The position numbers and the translations under genes are program-made. The notes beneath the pieces are model-generated. The model made no database searches. It had not been told where the DNA came from and saw only the letters and a program-made list of their open reading frames with translations. 7,595 bases of DNA, taken from positions 1-7,595 of the forward strand of contig JAPLMO010000399.1 in NCBI GenBank assembly GCA_026386995.1. Direction: 5' to 3'. Numbering within the stretch: the first letter of the stretch is position 1; every line of letters begins with the position of its first letter. Positions 1-5,417 of the stretch are shown here, piece by piece. This stretch comes from Planctomycetota bacterium (GTDB lineage Bacteria; Planctomycetota; Phycisphaerae; FEN-1346).

Positions 1-123
1 GCCCGGACCTCCGAAACTCCACAGCCTCTCACGGCACGAAACAGCTCGAATTGCCGCTATCAGACATCAGTTCTCATCAGCACTTGGTTAACGGCGTTGG
101 GTGGCCCCCGGGCTACTATTGTG

Positions 124-1134
124 ATGATGCTCGCAACCCAGAACGGCGCGACGAACGTCCGGTTCGTCCTGCTGACGGCCTGTATCTTTGCGGCCATCGC
201 GGGCGGCTACGTGCTGCGCAGGCTGGGCGTGCTGAAGCCGGAGTGGGCCGGCCGCACCATGAGCGGTGCTATCATCATCTGCGACGCGCCGATCGCGTGC
301 CTGGCGATCTGGTTCCTCCAGGTCCACCGGGACGTCTGGATGGTGCCCGTAGCGGGGGCGATCGCCGGCGTCGCCTCGTGCCTCGTGGGCCTGGCCATCG
401 CGCGGTGGTGCCGGATGCCACCCGCCGATGCCGCCGTCTTCGGACTCCAAGGCGGCATGGGGAACGCCGGCTACACGCTCGGCGGGGTGCTGGCGTTTGT
501 CCTCTGGGGCATCCAGGGGCTGGCGCTGGAGCAGATGTTCTGCATGATGTGGCCGTTCTTCGCGTTCCTCTTCTGCTTCCCCATCGGGCGATACTACGCC
601 GAGCGAGCCTCCAGCGCCCACGAAGGCGGCGGCCTTGCCGCCTATGCCCTGAAGACCCTGGGGCGAAGCCTGGCGGACCTGCGGAGCCTGCCGCTCTACA
701 CGGCTACGCTGGGCCTCGCGCTGAACCTCGCGGGGGCCCCGCCGCCCACGGCGGCAAGCGAGTGGCATGTCATCGACGTCCTCATGCTTCTGGGCATCTT
801 CCTCCAGTTCGGCAGTGTGGGCATGACCGTGCGGGCCAGCCGCATGGTGCTCTACTGGAAGAAGGCCCTCGGGTCGGCGGCAATCAAGTTCCTCGTCAGC
901 CCCCTGGTGATGCTCGCCGTAACGCTGGCGATTGGCATGGCTGGCGCGGCGGACCCCAGACCGTTCTACATCTGCCTCCTGCTGGCGGCGATGCCGACGG
1001 CGCTATACTCCGTGCTGATGGCCAACCTGTTCGGCCTGAACCGCGACCTGGCCAACACGACGTTCATCGTTACGCACGCCATTTGTTTTGCCGTCGCCAT
1101 CCCGGCGCTCTGCTTCTGGTATGCGGGCACGTAA
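124..1134 (+). CDS. AEC-family (auxin efflux carrier-like) membrane transporter
   Basis: This is a predicted inner-membrane secondary carrier of the AEC/Mem_trans family, whose members export or exchange small organic acids and other metabolites; the substrate cannot be told here. The 336-residue product is strongly hydrophobic, with about ten likely membrane segments (roughly residues 13-33, 45-65, 74-94, 113-131, 139-156, 190-203, 216-236, 253-273, 281-302 and 315-333). It has an AEC-like glycine-rich motif GGMGNAGYTLGG (110-121) and a C-terminal half with AMPTALYSVLMANLFGLNRD (289-308), typical of the family. The length is close to the usual 300-350. The start is uncertain: TTG 97, GTG 121, ATG 124 and ATG 127 are all in frame, and none has a clear Shine-Dalgarno. 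ATG 124 was chosen because it puts the first membrane segment near the N-terminus. A TACTAT box at 114-119 raises the possibility of a leaderless message. No terminator is obvious after the stop. The family call is firm; the start is not. Confidence 0.85.
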   Translation: MMLATQNGATNVRFVLLTACIFAAIAGGYVLRRLGVLKPEWAGRTMSGAIIICDAPIACLAIWFLQVHRDVWMVPVAGAIAGVASCLVGLAIARWCRMPPADAAVFGLQGGMGNAGYTLGGVLAFVLWGIQGLALEQMFCMMWPFFAFLFCFPIGRYYAERASSAHEGGGLAAYALKTLGRSLADLRSLPLYTATLGLALNLAGAPPPTAASEWHVIDVLMLLGIFLQFGSVGMTVRASRMVLYWKKALGSAAIKFLVSPLVMLAVTLAIGMAGAADPRPFYICLLLAAMPTALYSVLMANLFGLNRDLANTTFIVTHAICFAVAIPALCFWYAGT

Positions 1135-1244
1135 CATTAGCGCCGCTGGTCGCGTGGAGCCCCGTCTCGAAATCGTTTGCGCCCCACCCGACCGCCGCGT
1201 GCCGTTATCCTTGAATCTGGAGGGGTCATCGGAAAGGGGACGCC

Positions 1245-1334
1245 ATGCAACTCGCCGGTCTTCTGCGTAAAGCGTTCGTCGTCGCAGGTTTGTTGGCCGC
1301 ACTCATTCTGGGAGCATGCACGGGTCTCGGCTGA
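1245..1334 (+). CDS. Micro-lipoprotein, 29 aa (entericidin-like size class)
   Basis: This tiny ORF encodes 29 residues that are almost entirely a lipoprotein signal peptide: a short N-region with R8 and K9, a hydrophobic core from about 10 to 22 (AFVVAGLLAALIL), and a lipobox L22-G23-A24-C25. Cleavage before C25 would leave only the lipidated pentapeptide CTGLG. The ATG is preceded by AAAGGGGA (1233-1240) at good Shine-Dalgarno spacing, and the frame closes with TGA, 12 bases before a GC hairpin. Entericidins are the closest known concept (short lipoproteins of about 40-50 residues), but there is no sequence signature that proves membership. A second ORF of the same design lies about 100 bases downstream. 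Cell location would be a membrane face after lipidation. It could instead be a leader peptide or a chance ORF; the match of RBS, signal peptide and lipobox argues against chance. Confidence 0.6.
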   Translation: MQLAGLLRKAFVVAGLLAALILGACTGLG

Positions 1335-1346
1335 CAATGACCCACC

Positions 1347-1363
1347 GCGGCCGTGGCGGCCGC
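1347..1363 (+). terminator. GC-rich hairpin after first micro-lipoprotein gene
   Basis: The sequence GCGGCCG-TGG-CGGCCGC forms a perfect 7-bp stem with a 3-base loop, starting 12 bases after the TGA of the first micro-ORF. A run of five T lies about 10 bases further on (1374-1378), so it is not a textbook intrinsic terminator. It may act as a 3' stabilising hairpin or a weak terminator. The identical 17 bases recur after the second micro-ORF. Confidence 0.45.
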
Positions 1364-1441
1364 TCGCAAAGGATTTTTCCTATCGCCTTTGGGTCCAGGC
1401 ACCCGTTAAATAGATGGACAGCGTTGCTCAAGGGGTGTCTC

Positions 1442-1546
1442 GTGACGAGAATTTGTCGCTGGTTCCTGCCTCTCCTGATGCTCGGCCTGACGGCCGCGCT
1501 CACCCTCATCGCCGGTTGCCAGGCCTTCAGCGGCGGTGGTGGCTGA
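1442..1546 (+). CDS. Micro-lipoprotein, 34 aa (second of tandem pair)
   Basis: This second micro-ORF encodes 34 residues: an N-region with R3 and R6, a hydrophobic core from about 8 to 23 (FLPLLMLGLTAALTLI), and a lipobox I23-A24-G25-C26. The predicted mature lipopeptide is CQAFSGGGG, nine residues with a polyglycine tail. It starts at GTG 1442, with AAGGGG (1430-1435) six bases upstream. The same frame is open further upstream to an ATG at 1316, but that extension overlaps the first micro-ORF and its hairpin, is Arg-rich, and would bury the signal peptide, so the short start is preferred. It has the same layout as its neighbour: AAGGGG ribosome site, signal peptide, a very short tail, TGA, and a hairpin 15 bases later. 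The two proteins share architecture but little residue identity. Function is unknown; entericidin-like membrane lipopeptide is the nearest known comparison. Confidence 0.6.
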   Translation: MTRICRWFLPLLMLGLTAALTLIAGCQAFSGGGG

Positions 1547-1579
1547 GGATCGTAAGATCCGGCGGCCGTGGCGGCCGCC
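1547..1579 (+). terminator. Two abutting hairpins after second micro-lipoprotein gene
   Basis: Directly after the stop codon, GGATC-GTAA-GATCC (1547-1560) forms a 5-bp stem capped by a GNRA-type GTAA loop. It is immediately followed by GGCGGCCG-TGG-CGGCCGCC (1561-1579), an 8-bp stem with a 3-base loop. Only TTAT follows, so there is no proper T tract. The pair is a plausible 3' end or terminator for the micro-lipoprotein transcript and separates it from the response-regulator promoter about 80 bases on. Confidence 0.5.
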
Positions 1580-1659
1580 TTATCCGACGCTCGCTTGCAC
1601 CCTTGCGACTTCGTTTCACGGCACGAAGCGGATGTTGATTCTTTGCCCCAAGGCTTTCG

Positions 1660-1688
1660 TTGACGCCTCCCCTTCTCAATCGTACAAT
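1660..1688 (+). promoter_or_regulatory. Sigma70-like promoter of the response regulator
   Basis: TTGACG (1660-1665) and TACAAT (1683-1688) are each one mismatch from consensus and are separated by exactly 17 bases. Transcription would begin near 1695, giving a leader of about 29 bases that includes the AAGGAG ribosome site (1711-1716) of the gene at 1724. This is the best promoter match in the window. Confidence 0.75.
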
Positions 1689-1723
1689 CTTTGGATGTCC
1701 GATCGGAGTTAAGGAGTGCGCTC

Positions 1724-2143
1724 ATGGCAGAGCAGAAGAAGTACAAGATCCTGATCGTCGACGACGACGCCGACGTCCTGACATCGATGAAACTGGCCCT
1801 CCAGGAAACGGGTCACACCATTGTCACGGCCACCGATGGCCTGGCTGCTCTGGAGTGGGCCGAGGCCGAGGACCCCGACATCGTGGTCCTGGACCTGATG
1901 CTGCCGAAGCGCGGCGGGTTCCAGGTCCTCCAGCGCCTCAAGGGCCAGCCGACCATGAAGGGCAAACGCCCCCTGGTCTGCATGATCACAGGCAACGAGG
2001 GGATGCGCCACAAGACGTTCGCCGAGCAGCACGGCGTCGACGACTACCTGCACAAGCCTTTCGCGATGCCCACCCTCGTGGACATCGTCAAGGAGTTCGC
2101 CGAGAAACTGGACAAGGGCATCCCGAACGCAAAGGTGAAGTAG
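1724..2143 (+). CDS. Single-domain response regulator (CheY-like receiver)
   Basis: This 139-residue protein is a stand-alone phosphoacceptor receiver domain that should sit in the cytoplasm and be phosphorylated by a histidine kinase encoded elsewhere. The receiver landmarks are all visible: acidic pair D13-D14 in ILIVDDD, phosphoacceptor D57 in VVLDLMLPKRGG, switch residue T89 in CMITGNE, and conserved K111 in YLHKPF. After the receiver fold there is only a short Lys-rich tail, and no DNA-binding or enzymatic output domain. The start at ATG 1724 is supported by AAGGAG seven bases upstream; an in-frame TTG at 1691 is too close to the predicted transcription start. It has a strong promoter of its own. 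No terminator is clear before the DUF362 gene 76 bases downstream, so co-transcription is possible but unproven. The output partner is unknown. Confidence 0.93.
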   Translation: MAEQKKYKILIVDDDADVLTSMKLALQETGHTIVTATDGLAALEWAEAEDPDIVVLDLMLPKRGGFQVLQRLKGQPTMKGKRPLVCMITGNEGMRHKTFAEQHGVDDYLHKPFAMPTLVDIVKEFAEKLDKGIPNAKVK

Positions 2144-2219
2144 GAGGCAATGCCCTTCGGCGCCACTTGGCCAGTCGGCGGGGTAACTGTGCACCGCTTC
2201 GGAGGGTAAGTACGATAGT

Positions 2220-3212
2220 ATGAGTCACAACCTCAGCCGTCGAAACTTCTTGCGTACCGCCGCCGGCGCCGCCTGTGCCGCATGGGCGCTGGGCGGCTGC
2301 TCCGGAGGCGAAGGCGCCGGCACAAGCGGTGAGGCCGAGAAGTTTCGCGCCCGACCGCACCCCGGCGCCGACGCCTGGAAGGCCCGCGTCGGCCTCGCCC
2401 AGGGCGGCGACGACCCGGCCCGCAACACCCGCGTGGCCGTCGAGAAACTCTGCGGCCCGGACGGCGCCAAAACCTTCGTCAGGCCGGGCGACATCGTCGT
2501 CGTCAAACCCAACATCGGGTGGGCCCAGGTCCCCGACATGGCCGCCACCGTCGATCCGGCCGTCGTCGCTACCGTGGTGCGGATGTGCCTTGAGGCCGGC
2601 GCCAAGGCCGTCAAGGTCTTCGACAACAGCGTCGGCACGGACTCGAAGTGTTACGAGTTCAGCGGCATCCAAACCGCCGCACGCGAGGCCGGGGCCGACG
2701 TTTTTCTTTGCGCGCGGCACCGCTACAAGGCCGTCAAGTTCGACGACCCGCGCGTCAAGCGTCTGGCCGAGTGGCCGATTTACGAGGACGCGCTGACATC
2801 TGACCTCCTCATCAACATCGCCGTCGCCAAGACCCACAATCTCTCTTACGTCTCGCTCTGCATGAAAAACCTCATGGGCGTCCAGGGCGGCGACCGCGGC
2901 AAGATGCACCAGGAAATCCACCAGAACCTCGCCGACCTGAACGTTATCGTCCGCCCGACCCTGAACATCCTCGACGCCACCCGCGTGATGATCTCGGGCG
3001 GCCCGAGCGGCGGACGCAGGGACCAAGTCGCCTCCGCCAAGACGATCGTCTGCGGCACATCGGCGGTCACGGTCGATGCGTGGGCGGCCGATCCCAAGAA
3101 TCTGCCCTGGCCCAAGGGCCACCACGAACTGGCATCCGTCAAGCACATCGCCCTCGGCGCCGCCGCGGGCCTGGGCGTGGCGGAACCGGATAAGATCGAG
3201 GTCGTGGCCTGA
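2220..3212 (+). CDS. DUF362 family protein with Tat signal and lipobox
   Basis: This 330-residue protein belongs to the DUF362 family, whose biochemical role is poorly defined and which often occurs with, or fused to, 4Fe-4S ferredoxin domains. The N-terminus carries a twin-arginine motif (S6-R7-R8-N9-F10-L11), a hydrophobic stretch, and a lipobox-like L24-G25-G26-C27. It is therefore probably exported folded by Tat and lipid-anchored on the outer side of the cytoplasmic membrane. Family hallmarks include VVVKPNIGW (93-101), the AKTHNLSYVSLCMKNLMGV block (203-221), and LDATRVMISGGPSGG (251-265). Unlike many relatives it has no ferredoxin motif of its own; the next gene supplies one. The ATG is preceded by GGAGG (2201-2205) with a rather long gap of 14 bases. 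The stop overlaps the next start (TGATG), indicating translational coupling. Tat export suggests it folds with a cofactor or complex in the cytoplasm, which is an inference. Confidence 0.9.
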   Translation: MSHNLSRRNFLRTAAGAACAAWALGGCSGGEGAGTSGEAEKFRARPHPGADAWKARVGLAQGGDDPARNTRVAVEKLCGPDGAKTFVRPGDIVVVKPNIGWAQVPDMAATVDPAVVATVVRMCLEAGAKAVKVFDNSVGTDSKCYEFSGIQTAAREAGADVFLCARHRYKAVKFDDPRVKRLAEWPIYEDALTSDLLINIAVAKTHNLSYVSLCMKNLMGVQGGDRGKMHQEIHQNLADLNVIVRPTLNILDATRVMISGGPSGGRRDQVASAKTIVCGTSAVTVDAWAADPKNLPWPKGHHELASVKHIALGAAAGLGVAEPDKIEVVA

Positions 3213-4975
3213 TGTCGAAAAGCAAGAAGCCCCGTCATCCGCTCCATCTGGCCCGCATCGTCGTGCAACTGGCCGTCCTGGCCTTCTTCCTTGTGCTCCT
3301 GGTCCTGACGGCGATCGGAACGGCCGTCACAGCGCGGTCGTACCTGGCGCAGGCGTTCCTCATCACGGACCCGCTGGTCCTCGTGGGGATGACCCTGGCG
3401 GGGGCGTTCTCGACCGTGCTCCTGACGGCGCTGGCGATTGTGGCACTCGCGATCCTGGCGCCGCGGGCCTACTGCGGCTGGATCTGCCCGCTCGGCACGG
3501 TCATGGATGTCGTCGACCGCCTGCTCTTCCGCAAGCGAGACCGGTCCAGGAACGCGGCGCCGCACCTGAGGCAGGTGAAGTACGGCCTCCTGGCGGTCCT
3601 CCTGGTGCTGGCGGTCTTCAGGGTGGGCGTCTTCGGATGGTTCGATCCCATCTGCATCGCCACGCGGTCGTTCGGCCTCGCGCTGTACCCGATAGCCGAC
3701 AGCGCCGCCAAGACGGCGCTCGTGACCGCCGAAGAAGCCGGTTCGGCGCCGGCCGGCCGCCTCTACGACTGGGCCGAGGCCAACCGCGTGTTCATCCTCG
3801 ACTCCAACTTCAAGGAGGGCGGCTACGGCGTCGGCTATGCGTGGGCGTGGGTCTTTGTGGCGCTGCTGGTGGCAATCCTCCTGGCACAGGCGTATCAGAA
3901 GCGATTCTGGTGCCGCAACCTGTGCCCGCTCGGGGCGCTGATGGGCCTCCTGGGCAGCGCAAGCCCCCTCATGCCGCGTGTCAGCGCCAAGTGCACCTCC
4001 TGCGACGCCTGCCGCAAGGGTTGCAAGACCGGGGCATTCCAGCACCTCGATCACAAGAAGCGGTACACGAGCCTCGTCCAGGAGTGCATCTTCTGCTACG
4101 CCTGCGAGCGCGACTTCTGTCCGGTTGACGCCATTCACATCGGCGCGGGGCGGCCTGCCCCGTTGCGGCCCGAGGCCCACGTATGCCCGGGCCGGCGGGC
4201 GCTCTTGGGAGCGGCCGCGACAGGCGCCTTGCTGGGTCCGGCGTTCATCCTTGATCGGCGGACCCGCGAGAAGGAAGAGACGAACCCGAAGTTCCGCCCG
4301 CCGGGGTCGTTGCGGCCGGACGACAATTTCATGGCCGCCTGCATCCGTTGCGGCGAGTGCATGAAGGCGTGCCCGACCAACGCCCTGCATCCGTCGGGCA
4401 TCGAGAACGGCATCGAGGGCCTCTGGACCCCCACATTCATTTTCAACATCGGGTACTGCGACTACTTCTGCGCCATTAAGCGCGAGGACGTCGACGCCGG
4501 CCGGACCGACCGGCCGGGGAACCTTTGCGGCATCGTCTGCCCGACCGGGGCCATCGCCAGGATCCCCCACGCCGAGAAAGCGAAGTGGATGATCGGCACC
4601 GCCGTCTTCGATCACAGCCGCTGCCTGCCGTGGGCCCGCGGCGAAGAGTGCCTGACGTGCGAGGAACAGTGCCCCCTGCCCGATAAGGCCATCTCGCACC
4701 AGACCGACACCGTGGCGAACATCGAATGGCTGAAGATGCCGCAGGAAAAACGCAACCGCTACGAGGAACTCGATGCCCGCCGCGCCAAGGGCGATCCGCT
4801 TAGCGCCGACGAGCAGAAAGAACTCGCCGCCCTGCCGCCCAAGACCCGCACGCTCGCCTTGCCCTACGTCCTCAGGGACCGCTGCACCGGCTGCGGAACG
4901 TGCGAGAACGTCTGCCCGATCGACGGCCCGGGGGGCGTGCGCATCGAACGGCTTCAGACGCGAGAGATCAAGTAG
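3212..4975 (+). CDS. Membrane polyferredoxin, NapH-NapG/MauM-like fusion
   Basis: This 587-residue iron-sulfur membrane protein is likely to move electrons across or along the cytoplasmic membrane. The N-terminal half is NapH/CcoG-like: membrane segments near 14-38, 56-83, 122-142 and 208-227, with CxxxCP motifs CGWICPLG (C88, C92) and CRNLCPLG (C234, C238). Two 4Fe-4S motifs follow (C261/264/267/271 and C292/295/298/303). At 328-347 comes an internal GRRALLG plus hydrophobic stretch resembling the Tat signal of NapG. The C-terminal half is NapG/MauM-like: C377/380/383/387, then C416/420 with C439/443 (NLCGIVCPTGAI), C471 with C480/483/487, and a final ferredoxin motif C558/561/564/568. These are enough cysteines for about four more clusters. 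The ATG overlaps the DUF362 stop, so the two products are probably made together. The partner and substrate are unknown; nap, mau and nos genes are absent. The family call is firm; the topology is inferred. Confidence 0.9.
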   Translation: MSKSKKPRHPLHLARIVVQLAVLAFFLVLLVLTAIGTAVTARSYLAQAFLITDPLVLVGMTLAGAFSTVLLTALAIVALAILAPRAYCGWICPLGTVMDVVDRLLFRKRDRSRNAAPHLRQVKYGLLAVLLVLAVFRVGVFGWFDPICIATRSFGLALYPIADSAAKTALVTAEEAGSAPAGRLYDWAEANRVFILDSNFKEGGYGVGYAWAWVFVALLVAILLAQAYQKRFWCRNLCPLGALMGLLGSASPLMPRVSAKCTSCDACRKGCKTGAFQHLDHKKRYTSLVQECIFCYACERDFCPVDAIHIGAGRPAPLRPEAHVCPGRRALLGAAATGALLGPAFILDRRTREKEETNPKFRPPGSLRPDDNFMAACIRCGECMKACPTNALHPSGIENGIEGLWTPTFIFNIGYCDYFCAIKREDVDAGRTDRPGNLCGIVCPTGAIARIPHAEKAKWMIGTAVFDHSRCLPWARGEECLTCEEQCPLPDKAISHQTDTVANIEWLKMPQEKRNRYEELDARRAKGDPLSADEQKELAALPPKTRTLALPYVLRDRCTGCGTCENVCPIDGPGGVRIERLQTREIK

Positions 4976-5015
4976 GTTGGCGCGGCTCGTGCGCGGGCTA
5001 TGCCGACGCAAGGTA

Positions 5016-5044
5016 TTGCCTTCCGCCGGCATTTTCGGTAAAGT
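5016..5044 (+). promoter_or_regulatory. Sigma70-like promoter upstream of rpsO
   Basis: TTGCCT (5016-5021) and TAAAGT (5039-5044) are separated by 17 bases. The predicted start near 5051 would give a leader of about 95 bases to rpsO, long enough to hold the hairpin at 5095-5121. The spacing and position support it; the hexamers are good but not perfect. Confidence 0.6.
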
Positions 5045-5094
5045 AACTGGTTAACGGCGGCCGCTATGTAAGGGAAACAGGTTTTCCACGGGCA

Positions 5095-5121
5095 GGTGCG
5101 GGAGTGGTCGCCTCCCTCACC
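5095..5121 (+). promoter_or_regulatory. Leader hairpin before rpsO, possible S15 autoregulatory element
   Basis: GGTG (5095-5098) pairs with CACC (5118-5121), and GGGAG (5100-5104) pairs with CTCCC (5112-5116), around a single C/T mismatch, leaving a 7-base loop (5105-5111). The base of the stem is 10 bases before the AAGGAG ribosome site of rpsO. S15 is known to repress its own translation through differing leader structures in different bacteria, so this is a reasonable candidate, though a binding motif cannot be confirmed by eye. Confidence 0.4.
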
Positions 5122-5145
5122 CAAGTGTTGTAAGGAGCAGACGCG

Positions 5146-5412
5146 ATGGCAATGGCTAAGAAGAAGACGGCGATTATCGAAACGTTTCGGGTCCACGAGA
5201 AGGACACGGGGTCTCCGGAAGTCCAAGTCGCCCTTCTCACGGAGCGGATCAATCACCTGACGGAGCACCTCAAGGGACACCGGAAGGACCATTCCTCGCG
5301 GCGAGGGCTCCTGAAGATGGTCGGTCGGCGGGCCAGCCTCCTGAAGTACCTGGCCAGCGAAGACCGCGAGCGCTATCAGGCGGTCATCGACCGGCTCGGA
5401 ATCCGCAAATAA
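5146..5412 (+). CDS. rpsO: 30S ribosomal protein S15
   Basis: This 88-residue protein matches S15 throughout, with the usual length of 88-89. S15 binds the central domain of 16S rRNA early in assembly of the small subunit. Diagnostic segments are [20 protein letters not shown] (20-39), the [19 protein letters not shown] block (41-59) that includes the rRNA-binding HxxDxxSRRGL signature, and RRASLLKYL (61-69). The start at ATG 5146 has AAGGAG eight bases upstream; a second in-frame ATG two codons later is too far from that site. A promoter and a leader hairpin lie upstream. Downstream comes pnp, the classical rpsO-pnp order, separated by a repeat-bearing spacer. Nothing is unusual in the protein itself. 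Confidence 0.98.
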   Translation: MAMAKKKTAIIETFRVHEKDTGSPEVQVALLTERINHLTEHLKGHRKDHSSRRGLLKMVGRRASLLKYLASEDRERYQAVIDRLGIRK

Positions 5413-5417
5413 GACGG

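Larger units (their letters stand above)
1135..1723 (+). other. 589-base interval without a conventional gene
   Basis: This stretch lies between the transporter and the response regulator. It holds two micro-ORFs with lipoprotein signals (1245-1334 and 1442-1546), two copies of a 17-base GC hairpin (1347-1363 and 1562-1578), a small GGATC-GTAA-GATCC hairpin (1547-1560), a GGGT/ACCC mini-hairpin near 1391-1404, and a strong promoter (1660-1688). The longer reading frames on either strand here are rich in Arg and Pro, have no recognisable domain, and look like GC-rich chance frames. No tRNA, rRNA or mobile element end was seen. Confidence 0.6.

Noticed and set aside
51..1214. 387-codon + strand frame overlapping the transporter
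   Set aside because: It is an Arg/Pro/Gly-rich frame in the wrong register over a clear membrane protein, with no domain.
1360..1410. GCAAAG and nearby short stems as a possible c-di-GMP-type riboswitch before the second micro-ORF
   Set aside because: Only a short word matches; the expected paired helices and conserved junction bases are not present.
1386..1414. Possible promoter before the second micro-ORF (TCGCCT, 17 bases, TTAAAT)
   Set aside because: The -35 box matches consensus at only three of six positions and the -10 box at four; it is too weak to list as a feature.
1303..1746. 147-codon minus-strand frame across the gene-poor interval
   Set aside because: It has no recognisable domain and low-complexity Pro/Arg/Ala content. 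It runs across both hairpins, the promoter and the second micro-ORF.
2188..2216. Possible promoter just before the DUF362 gene (TGTGCA, 17 bases, TACGAT)
   Set aside because: The match to consensus is poor, and it would start transcription at the ATG itself although a GGAGG site lies upstream.
2846..5032. Long antisense open frame (728 codons) over the DUF362 and polyferredoxin genes
   Set aside because: It lies opposite two well-supported genes, is rich in Arg, Gly, Ala and Asp with no recognisable domain, and is explained by the strong GC bias at third codon positions of the sense genes.
5001..5036. TGCCG...CGGCA followed by ATTTTC as a terminator after the polyferredoxin gene
   Set aside because: The stem has only five base pairs with a loop of about 21 bases, and it overlaps the better-supported rpsO promoter.
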